Shown here: piece by piece, positions 1-6,327 of the stretch
Numbering within the stretch: position 1 is the stretch's first letter
Layout: each line of letters opens with the position of its first letter
From: Acidobacteriota bacterium
GTDB taxonomy: Bacteria; Acidobacteriota; Terriglobia; UBA7540
Assembly (NCBI GenBank): GCA_021827255.1
Contig: JAKAWO010000082.1
Span: 1 to 10,533 of the forward strand
DNA: 10,533 nt
Reading direction: 5' to 3'
Notes under the pieces: generated by a model
The model's input: the letters and a program-made list of their open reading frames with translations, nothing else
Told to the model about the DNA's origin: nothing
Database searches by the model: none
Translations under genes and position numbers: made by a program

Positions 1-60
1 CTGGCCTCGGACGGGGAAACGCTGCGGCTGCCGCCTCACAGTCTGATCGTCGTCGAGTAG
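1..60 (+). CDS. C-terminal end of a probable secreted glycoside hydrolase (partial)
   Basis: Only the last 19 codons and a TAG stop are in the window. The frame ends in LRLPPHSLIVVE. A terminal 'L-PPHS-x-x-V' strand is typical of the C-terminal beta-sandwich of several secreted glycoside hydrolases such as the GH30, GH39, GH51 and GH79 types; that is family knowledge, not proof. The neighbouring GH116 and GH36-like genes on the same strand agree with a carbohydrate-degrading locus. The fragment is too short to assign a family or substrate. Confidence 0.5.
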   Translation: MASDGETLRLPPHSLIVVE

Positions 61-121
61 CGGCCGCCATTGTCGGGTTGAAGCCTGGCGCCGACGGCCC
101 GCTGTGGCGGGAATTACCGGA

Positions 122-616
122 ATGCTGAGACCCTCCGCCTCCTTCCTCCTCGCGCTGCTCTTCTCCAGCTTAACGGCCGGAGCGCAATCAACGCCAGCGC
201 AGAGGCTGTCGAATGCCAAGCGGAAGCCGGGCGCTTTGCCAGGCTCAATGGCCACGGCGCCAGCGCCCCCGGCGCCGGGCGAGAACAAACCTCGCCGTTT
301 CTTCAACCGGACGAACCTGGCGCTGTTTACGGGCGTGGCGGCGGCGCGCGTGCTCGACTTCACCTCCACCGAGCATTTCCGCGAGCGCGGCCACAACGAG
401 GTGCTGCTGACCAATTCTATTGTGGACAACAAGCCGCTGTTTGCCGGCATTGAGGCGGCCGGCTTCGCCGTCTCGGTCGCGGTAGCCTATTGGCTCTACC
501 GCAAGGGACATTACAAGCTCGAACGCTGGGTTTCGATCGCGCATATCGCGGCGGCAGGGGCGGGCGACGCGCGCAATTACACGCTGGGAAGCTCGACGGC
601 GGCGGGAGGCCCGTGA
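122..616 (+). CDS. Small exported or membrane protein of unknown function
   Basis: This is a 164-residue protein that I do not recognise as a named family. The ATG at 122 is preferred over an in-frame GTG at 104 because a purine-rich GGCGGGAA lies 8 bases upstream of the ATG, and the ATG gives a clean signal peptide: MLRPSASFLLALLFSSLTAGA, with cleavage probably after TAGA (residue 21). A Pro/Ala-rich, low-complexity linker follows (residues 35-57). The conserved-looking part is residues 60-155. It has a hydrophobic segment at 66-78 (LALFTGVAAARVL), a polar stretch rich in His, Glu and Arg (STEHFRERGHNE), a likely membrane helix at 109-126 (GIEAAGFAVSVAVAYWLY), and a short hydrophobic stretch ending in DARNY. 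Location is most likely the inner membrane or periplasm. The gene is followed by 204 bases before GH116, so co-transcription is uncertain. Confidence 0.7.
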   Translation: MLRPSASFLLALLFSSLTAGAQSTPAQRLSNAKRKPGALPGSMATAPAPPAPGENKPRRFFNRTNLALFTGVAAARVLDFTSTEHFRERGHNEVLLTNSIVDNKPLFAGIEAAGFAVSVAVAYWLYRKGHYKLERWVSIAHIAAAGAGDARNYTLGSSTAAGGP

Positions 617-701
617 ACCGGAGTGGATGATCTCCGCCGCCTCGATTTGCGTCAGGTGGTGATGTTCTTGCGGCGGTCAGCATCTCGGGCCCGTGAACCG
701 G
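608..701 (+). repeat. 14-bp direct repeat, 80 bp apart
   Basis: GGCCCGTGAACCGG occurs at 608-621 and again at 688-701. The first copy spans the TGA stop of the small membrane-protein gene. The second lies in the spacer before the GH116 gene. The flanking bases do not match, so this looks like a short duplication or a repeated site and not a tandem duplication of 80 bp. Confidence 0.55.
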
Positions 702-809
702 GAGCTCGATGGATGGCCAAAGGGCCTGACATGCGCGAAGGCGCGCAGAACGGGAAGCTGGGCGCGCGCCGGGGATTAACCGAACTTGCTTCTGAAAGAC
801 AACACGGGT

Positions 810-814
810 GGAGG
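810..814 (+). promoter_or_regulatory. Ribosome binding site that sets the GH116 start
   Basis: GGAGG lies 6 bases before the GTG at 821. The reading frame is open upstream to a GTG at 623, but those extra 66 codons encode a polar Arg-rich stretch. The GTG at 821 is followed directly by a signal peptide, so this site decides the start. Confidence 0.7.
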
Positions 815-820
815 TGGAAG

Positions 821-3214
821 GTGGAAACTAGCAAATGGGCTCGAGTGGGGCTGATGGCCGTCGCCGTGGGGTTGCTGTGCGGGGCGGGGGCGGGCGAAAC
901 CTTCGCTCAGCGGATTCCCGCCGTCGCCTGGAGCCGGGGAATCGGCGAGCCGCTGGAGCATCCGGGCGTCACCAAAGTGCCCGGCAACATTGACGATGGT
1001 TACTGGCAAGGCACGCCGCTCGGAGGGTTCGGGGCGGGCGCTATCGGGCGAACCTACCGCGGGGATTTTGCCGTTTGGAATTTGAAAGTCGGCGTTCATA
1101 AATACCAATCCGTGCCGGCCGACGCCTTCGCCGCCTTTGAACAGCCGGAAGGCGAGAAGCCCTCCGCCGTGGTGCTGCGCGCCGGCAAACCCGGCCACGC
1201 GCTTTCGGCGTGGAATTGGGATTATCCGGCGGGGGCGGGAAAATACTCCGCGCTTTTCCCCAAAGCCTGGTTCGATTACGATTACGCGCCGTTCCCCGTT
1301 CACCTGGATTGCGAGCAGTTTTCACCCATCCTGCCGAATAATTACAAAGAAACCAGCTATCCGTTGGGCGTGTTTGCGTGGCACGCGAAGAACACATCGC
1401 AGAAACCCGTGAAGGTTTCCATCCTGTTTTCGTGGGTGAACATGGTGGGGTGGTTCGCGCAATTCGGGCCGCGGCTGGATCCGGAATTCGGTTCGGGCGA
1501 TTACGACCGGGCTTTCTCCGAGAAATTGGCCGATGGCAAGACGATGACCGGCATCGAGTTCGACCGAGCGCGCTCCGGGCCGCCCCAGACCGATGCCGAC
1601 GGGCAGTTCGTGATCGCCAGCCTGGCGGGCGGCACAACCCATATCACTTATCAGACGACGTTCGACGCCAACGGCGACGGGGCCAGCGTGTGGAAGACGT
1701 TTGCGAAAAACGGCACGCTGCACGATCTTCCGCACAACTGGCTGAGCTCGGGCGGAAACGCCATCGGCGGCGCGATCGCGGTCAGCTTCACGCTGGCGGC
1801 GGGGGAATCGAAAGAAATACCGATGGTGCTGGCGTGGGATTTTCCCATCGTTCAGTTTGGGGCGGGGCGGCGGTGGTGGAAGCGCTACACGGCGTTTTTT
1901 GGAACCTCGGGCGACGCGGGCCGAAGGATCGCCGCGGCCGGGCTGGAGAATTACCGCCGGTGGAGCGAAGCGATTGACCGCTGGCAGGAGCCGATCGTTT
2001 CCGACGCCTCCCAACCCGCCTGGTACCGCGACATGCTGTTCAACGAGCTGTACGATCTGGTGGACGGCGGAACATTTTGGGAAAACGGCGAGGTCGGCAA
2101 ACCCTCGACGCCGCCGTATCATCATTTCACCTATCTAGAATGTTTTGATTATCCGTATTACTCGACTTTAGACGTGCGCTTTTACGGTTCGTGGGCGCTG
2201 CTGAAACTTTGGCCGAAACTGGAAAAAGAGGAGATGCGCCAGTTCTCGGACACGGTGCCGCTCGATTACCACCAGTACCAGCAAATTGGCTGGGATCACT
2301 CGATTGCCCCGCGCAAGGTGGCGGGCGCGCTGCCTCACGACCTCGGCAGCCCCATCGAAGATCCCATTCTGAGGGTGAACCAGTATAATTGGCAGAACAT
2401 CACGGTGTGGAAAGACCTCAACAGCAAATACGTTCTCCAGGTGTGGCGGGACTTTGACTTGACGGGCGCGGACGACACGGCGTTTCTGAAATATTGTTGG
2501 CCGCGAGTGAAGGAAGCGCTCGATTACTTGAAGCAATTTGACACGGCTGGCGACGGCCTTCCGCAGAACCAGGGCATTCCCGACCAAACCTACGACACCT
2601 GGCCGATGCGCGGCACGAGCGCCTATTGCGGCAGCTTGTGGCTGGCCGCGCTCAAAGCCGCCGTCCAGATGGCGGACAAAATGGGCGATCGGGCGGCCGC
2701 CGAAAAGTATCAGGCGTGGTACAACAAGGCGCAGCCGAATTTTGTGAAAGAGCTGTGGAACGGGAAGTATTTCAATTACGACACGGGCAGCCCGTATAAA
2801 TCGAGCATCATGGCAGATCAACTGGTGGGGCAATGGTACGCCAACCTGACCGGCCTCGGCAACCTAGTGCCCAAGGCCATGCAGCGGAAAGCGCTGGAGA
2901 CGGTTTTTACCCATAACGTGGAGGAGTTCCAAGGTGGCCAAATGGGCGCCGTCAACGGCATGAACCCGGACGGCACGCTGATCCGCAACGATCAAGCGCA
3001 GGAGGTTTGGACCGGCGTGACGCTGGGCCTGGCGTCATTGATGAAGTCGGAAGGCATGACCCAGCAGGCGTATAAGACGGCGTGGGGAATCTACAACGTG
3101 GTCTATGTGAAAAAGGGGTATTGGTTTCGGACGCCGGAGGCTTGGGACGCCACGGGAAACTTCCGCGCGCAGACTTACATGCGCCCGCTGGCCATCTGGG
3201 CCATGGAGTATTGA
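821..3214 (+). CDS. Secreted GH116 glycoside hydrolase (GBA2-type beta-glucosidase / glucosylceramidase family)
   Basis: A 797-residue retaining beta-glycosidase. The GTG start has GGAGG at 810-814 and gives a signal peptide (KWARVGLMAVAVGLLCGAGA), probably cleaved near ETFA|QR (residues 29-30), so the enzyme is exported. Residues about 61-340 form the GH116 N-terminal beta-sandwich (GTPLGGFGAGAIGR; YPLGVFAWHAKN). Residues about 400-795 form the (alpha/alpha)6 catalytic domain with FNELYDLVDGGTFW, LRVNQYNWQNITVWKDLNSK, SAYCGSLWLAA, GAVNGMNPDG and YMRPLAIWAMEY. By comparison with remembered human GBA2 (E527, D677), the nucleophile is E440 in TYLECFDY and the acid/base is D592 in PDQTYDTW; both are present. 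The numbers closely match E441/D593 of Thermoanaerobacterium xylanolyticum GH116. Family members act on beta-glucosides, beta-xylosides, N-acetylglucosaminides or glucosylceramide. Substrate cannot be read from sequence; a plant or microbial beta-glucan fragment is my guess. Confidence 0.95.
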   Translation: METSKWARVGLMAVAVGLLCGAGAGETFAQRIPAVAWSRGIGEPLEHPGVTKVPGNIDDGYWQGTPLGGFGAGAIGRTYRGDFAVWNLKVGVHKYQSVPADAFAAFEQPEGEKPSAVVLRAGKPGHALSAWNWDYPAGAGKYSALFPKAWFDYDYAPFPVHLDCEQFSPILPNNYKETSYPLGVFAWHAKNTSQKPVKVSILFSWVNMVGWFAQFGPRLDPEFGSGDYDRAFSEKLADGKTMTGIEFDRARSGPPQTDADGQFVIASLAGGTTHITYQTTFDANGDGASVWKTFAKNGTLHDLPHNWLSSGGNAIGGAIAVSFTLAAGESKEIPMVLAWDFPIVQFGAGRRWWKRYTAFFGTSGDAGRRIAAAGLENYRRWSEAIDRWQEPIVSDASQPAWYRDMLFNELYDLVDGGTFWENGEVGKPSTPPYHHFTYLECFDYPYYSTLDVRFYGSWALLKLWPKLEKEEMRQFSDTVPLDYHQYQQIGWDHSIAPRKVAGALPHDLGSPIEDPILRVNQYNWQNITVWKDLNSKYVLQVWRDFDLTGADDTAFLKYCWPRVKEALDYLKQFDTAGDGLPQNQGIPDQTYDTWPMRGTSAYCGSLWLAALKAAVQMADKMGDRAAAEKYQAWYNKAQPNFVKELWNGKYFNYDTGSPYKSSIMADQLVGQWYANLTGLGNLVPKAMQRKALETVFTHNVEEFQGGQMGAVNGMNPDGTLIRNDQAQEVWTGVTLGLASLMKSEGMTQQAYKTAWGIYNVVYVKKGYWFRTPEAWDATGNFRAQTYMRPLAIWAMEY

Positions 3215-3229
3215 AGCAGCTTGGAAGCT

Positions 3230-3261
3230 CTCCGGCAGGGAGATGGGGGTCTCTGCCGGAG
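3230..3261 (+). other. Intercistronic hairpin before the methyltransferase gene
   Basis: CTCCGGCAG (3230-3238) pairs perfectly with CTGCCGGAG (3253-3261). The stem extends inward by AGA (3241-3243) with TCT (3250-3252) after a two-base GG bulge, leaving a loop of TGGGGG. There is no T-run after it, so it is not a standard intrinsic terminator. Its 3' arm overlaps a GGAGG (3258-3262) upstream of the GTG at 3275. It could therefore shield the 3' end of the GH116 message or mask a ribosome binding site. Confidence 0.55.
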
Positions 3262-3274
3262 GCGGGGGACGGTC

Positions 3275-3808
3275 GTGCTCATCCTCGACATTGGCTGCGG
3301 AAAGAAGAAACAGGAGCCGCGCGCCATCGGAGTTGACCGGGAACGCGGCTCGGCGGCGGACGCGCGGGCGGAGCTGGCGCGGTTTCCCTGGCCGCTTCGA
3401 GATAACTCGGCCGATTGCATTTATCTCTCGCACTTTCTCGAGCACCAGCCGGATATTTTGCGCGCCATGCGGGAAGTGCATCGAATCGCCAAAGACGGCG
3501 CGGAGGTCATCATCATCACCCCGCATTACACTTCGCTCGATTCCTACACCGACCCGACGCACCTCTACCATTTGGGGTTTCATAGTTTTGATTATTTCGC
3601 GCAGGCGGAGTTTGAAAATTTCACTTACCGCTCGGGGGGATTTCGGATCCTGGAACGGCGGCTGACCTTTGGCGGCAACCTCTTGCTCGATAATCTGGCG
3701 CGAGGGTGCGCGGCGGTCTCGATGGATTTTTATGAAAAGCACCTGGCTTGGATGCTGCCGGCGCGAAATATTTATTGCCGGCTTCGAGCGGTAAAGGAAA
3801 AGTCCTGA
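3275..3808 (+). CDS. Class I SAM-dependent methyltransferase (small, Methyltransf_11-like)
   Basis: A 177-residue cytoplasmic protein if translation starts at the GTG at 3275. That start is chosen because the core fold begins at once (MLILDIGCGKKK) and a G-rich GCGGGGGA lies about 5 bases upstream. The frame is open further up to a TTG at 3221, but that part would translate the hairpin. The SAM-binding motif I is LDIGCG (residues 4-9), an acidic residue ends strand beta2 (VD, residue 21), and the post-motif region is YLSHFLEHQPD (50-60). The loop PHYTSLDSYTDPTHLYHLG after strand beta5 resembles predicted methyltransferases of glycan and cell-surface clusters (COG4627-like). The N-terminus before motif I is almost absent, so the protein is minimal for the fold. 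The acceptor is unknown. It lies 60 bases after GH116 and 79 before the GH36-like gene. Confidence 0.85.
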   Translation: MLILDIGCGKKKQEPRAIGVDRERGSAADARAELARFPWPLRDNSADCIYLSHFLEHQPDILRAMREVHRIAKDGAEVIIITPHYTSLDSYTDPTHLYHLGFHSFDYFAQAEFENFTYRSGGFRILERRLTFGGNLLLDNLARGCAAVSMDFYEKHLAWMLPARNIYCRLRAVKEKS

Positions 3809-3887
3809 ACCTTCCGGCCGAAGGGGCGCCGCTTGGGGTTCGATGAGCGGAGTTTGAAGAATCAAAAATCAAAGGGAGAAATTCGCT

Positions 3888-6215
3888 ATGAAGGAATGGA
3901 TGACGTATCCAGCGATCGAACGGGCGTCGGAGCCTCCGAGGGGGATGGAGCGAGGCGCGCTGCAAGCGGCGGCGCGCGCCGGTCTTTTGCTTTTGGCCTG
4001 CTCTTGCCTGGCGTCGCGGGCGCGAGGCGCCACGCTTTCCTCCGCGGCGACCGGGCTCTCGGCTGAGCTCAACCCAACGACGGGCGAATATCAAGTGGCC
4101 GCTCGCCACCCCGCGTGGAGCTTCAGTGGCAGCTTGGGAAGCGCGGCCCAAGCCGTTCAAACGACCCGAGGCCGAGACCGCTTGGGCGCTTACGAGCAGA
4201 TGAGCTTCACTTGGCGAAGCGGGCAAATTCCGTTAGGTGGGATGGTCCGGCTCTATCAAGACCGCCCCGTCATTCTGTTCCGGTACACCTACTTGAAGGC
4301 AACCCGTCCGCCCTCGGCCGCGTTCCCCAGCTTTACCGGCATCCCCGGGAATCTGTACCACTTCAGCTACCAAAATCGCCCCTTCGCGCCGCCGCAGTTC
4401 AAGCTGGGGCAGTACGGCACTCCGTGGTTGCTGTTTGACGGCAAGGCGAACGCCGTAGTTATCTCACCCGCGTCGCATTTTATCATCGCGGCGATGCGCG
4501 GCGACGGAGAGCATCTGATCGCCAGCGGGCTGAACCATCGGCTTCCGAGCGTGCCGGCGGGCTTCCGCCAACAGACCTTGATGACCATCACGCCGGGCAT
4601 CCGGCGCGCGTGGGAGGCGTGGGGGTCTGCCCTCACCGATCTCGGCGGAAAGAAGCGTCCGGGCAACGAAAGCGACGTGACGCTCAAGTACTACGGCTAT
4701 TGGACCGACAATGGCGCGCACTACTACTACCGATACGATCCGAAGCTGGGATACGAAGGCACACTCGAGGCCGTCATGGCGCGCTATCGAAAGGAAAAAA
4801 TTCCCGTCCATTACCTCCAACTGGATAGCTGGTGGTATGACAAATCCTATCCCGGCATCGGGCCGAGCGACACCACGGGCCGGTGGAAGTCCTTTGGGGG
4901 AATCATGCGGTATCACGCTGACGCGACGCTTTTCCCACAAGGGCTGAAAGCGTTTCAGCAGTCGGTGGGGCTGCCGCTGGTCACGCACAGCCGCTGGATC
5001 AGCCGGAATAGCCCCTACCGCAAGAATTACCGGATCTCCGGCGTGGCGCCCATCGGCATGAGATGGTGGGATCACATCACTGCCTACCTCGAATCGAGCG
5101 GCGTGGTGACCTACGAGCAGGATTGGCAGAGCTTGATTGATCCGCGATCGCCCGCCTTCAGCAACACGATTGACACGGGCAAGGAATTCTATGACCGGAT
5201 GGCGGCGGCCTGCCAGCGGCACGGCCTGACCATGCAGTATTGCATGGCGCTGCCGTGCGATTTCCTCCAGGGCAGCCGCTACAGCAACCTGACGTCCATT
5301 CGCGTGAGCGATGACCGTTTTTCACGGTGGCGTTGGAGGAATTTTCTCTACACCTCGCAGCTCGCGGAGGCGATCGGCTCATGGCCGTGGCCGGACGTTT
5401 ACGACAGCTATGAAACCGATAACATGTTGCTCGACGCGCTCTCGGCGGGTCCGGTCGGAACAGGCGACGCGCTGGGGGCGGAAGATCGGAAGAACATTCT
5501 CAAGGTGGTGCGCGCCGACGGCGTGATCGTCAAGCCGGACGTGCCGATCACGCCGCTCGACCGCATGTACATTGCTGATGCGACGCCGCGGCGCTCGCGC
5601 TTGGGCGTGATGGCGGCGCGCAGCCTGGGCGGAAGGACGCGGGGCGCCGACTCGCCCTTCATCGGCAGCGCATGGACGAAGGATGGATGGCTCCGAACCG
5701 CCTACGTTTTCGCCTTCAGCCGTTCGGGACAAGTTCACCAGGCGGCGCGCTTTAGCCCCAAGGAAGCCGGAACGCGCGCGCCGGCCGTCGTCTATAACTA
5801 CTTCGAGCACGTGGTTCGGCGAGTGGGACGCGGCCAGGATTTTGCCGCCAGCCTCGGTCCGGGTGAGGCTGCCTACTATATCGTCGCGCCGGTCGGGCCG
5901 AGCGGCATCGCGCTGTTTGGCGACAAAGGCAAATTCGTTTCGATGGGAAAAGAGCGAATTGCTTCGGTCGAAGAGGGCTCGCGCGCGGTGACCGTGAAGG
6001 TTTTGCTGGCGCCGGGCGAACATTCCGTCACGCTGTTTGGCGACGCGCCCTCGAAGCCGACGGTGACGGTTGAGGGGGGCCGGGCGGGCGCCGTCACCTA
6101 TCACCCGAGTGACGGGTATTTTTCCGTCCGCGTCACGCCGGAAATGGGCGCGCCACCCGTCACGATAAATGGAGATCCAGTGCGCGAGGTTTCGGCAACG
6201 TTCGGACGCGGATAG
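3888..6215 (+). CDS. Exported GH36/raffinose synthase-like glycoside hydrolase (TIM barrel)
   Basis: A 775-residue protein. The ATG at 3888 has GGGAG about 9 bases upstream. A long N-terminal stretch (residues 1-31) precedes a hydrophobic segment AGLLLLACSCLA (31-42) and a likely cleavage at ARGA|T, so it is exported; LLAC is a weak lipobox candidate. Residues about 50-260 look like a beta-sandwich. Residues about 268-590 look like a TIM barrel: YYGYWTDNGAHYYYRYDP, VHYLQLDSWWYDKS (D313), VVTYEQDWQSL (D412), SIRVSDDRF (D475/D476) and PLDRMYIADATP. The SDD segment and the DRMYIADATP strand resemble raffinose synthase/GH36 proteins, where a strand-4 Asp is nucleophile and a later Asp is acid/base. 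D412 and D475 (63 apart) are the matching candidates. The C-terminal part is beta-rich. Alpha-galactosidase-like activity is possible but unproven, and the family may be an unclassified relative of clan GH-D. Confidence 0.75.
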   Translation: MKEWMTYPAIERASEPPRGMERGALQAAARAGLLLLACSCLASRARGATLSSAATGLSAELNPTTGEYQVAARHPAWSFSGSLGSAAQAVQTTRGRDRLGAYEQMSFTWRSGQIPLGGMVRLYQDRPVILFRYTYLKATRPPSAAFPSFTGIPGNLYHFSYQNRPFAPPQFKLGQYGTPWLLFDGKANAVVISPASHFIIAAMRGDGEHLIASGLNHRLPSVPAGFRQQTLMTITPGIRRAWEAWGSALTDLGGKKRPGNESDVTLKYYGYWTDNGAHYYYRYDPKLGYEGTLEAVMARYRKEKIPVHYLQLDSWWYDKSYPGIGPSDTTGRWKSFGGIMRYHADATLFPQGLKAFQQSVGLPLVTHSRWISRNSPYRKNYRISGVAPIGMRWWDHITAYLESSGVVTYEQDWQSLIDPRSPAFSNTIDTGKEFYDRMAAACQRHGLTMQYCMALPCDFLQGSRYSNLTSIRVSDDRFSRWRWRNFLYTSQLAEAIGSWPWPDVYDSYETDNMLLDALSAGPVGTGDALGAEDRKNILKVVRADGVIVKPDVPITPLDRMYIADATPRRSRLGVMAARSLGGRTRGADSPFIGSAWTKDGWLRTAYVFAFSRSGQVHQAARFSPKEAGTRAPAVVYNYFEHVVRRVGRGQDFAASLGPGEAAYYIVAPVGPSGIALFGDKGKFVSMGKERIASVEEGSRAVTVKVLLAPGEHSVTLFGDAPSKPTVTVEGGRAGAVTYHPSDGYFSVRVTPEMGAPPVTINGDPVREVSATFGRG

Positions 6216-6225
6216 CGCGGCCTGC

Positions 6226-6276
6226 CGCGCGCCGGACGGCGCCAGAGGCAGCGCTCGCATGGGCCGTCGGCGCGCG
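6226..6276. terminator. GC-rich hairpin between convergent genes (possible two-way terminator)
   Basis: CGCGCGCCGGACGGC (6226-6240) is complementary to GCCGTCGGCGCGCG (6263-6276), with one unpaired base, around a 22-base loop. It lies 10 bases after the stop of the GH36-like gene and 52 bases beyond the stop of the convergent radical SAM gene. No long T-run follows on either side; only a GATTTT is found at 6283-6288. It may be a factor-dependent terminator or a 3'-end stabiliser serving both genes. Confidence 0.4.
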
Positions 6277-6327
6277 AGGAGTGATTTTCAACGGGCCGCC
6301 CATTTTCGGAAGCCTGACGCGATTCGC

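Noticed and set aside
623..820. Upstream extension of the GH116 frame to the GTG at 623
   Set aside because: The extension encodes a polar Arg-rich segment, would bury the signal peptide, and has no better ribosome binding site than GGAGG at 810-814.
1322..2125. Long - strand open frame opposite GH116
   Set aside because: The + strand carries the GH116 domains and catalytic residues; the reverse frame has no motif and is a composition artefact.
5379..6260. Long open frame on the - strand opposite the GH36-like gene
   Set aside because: It is Arg-rich and low in complexity, as expected for the reverse frame of a GC-rich gene, and the + strand product has clear family features.
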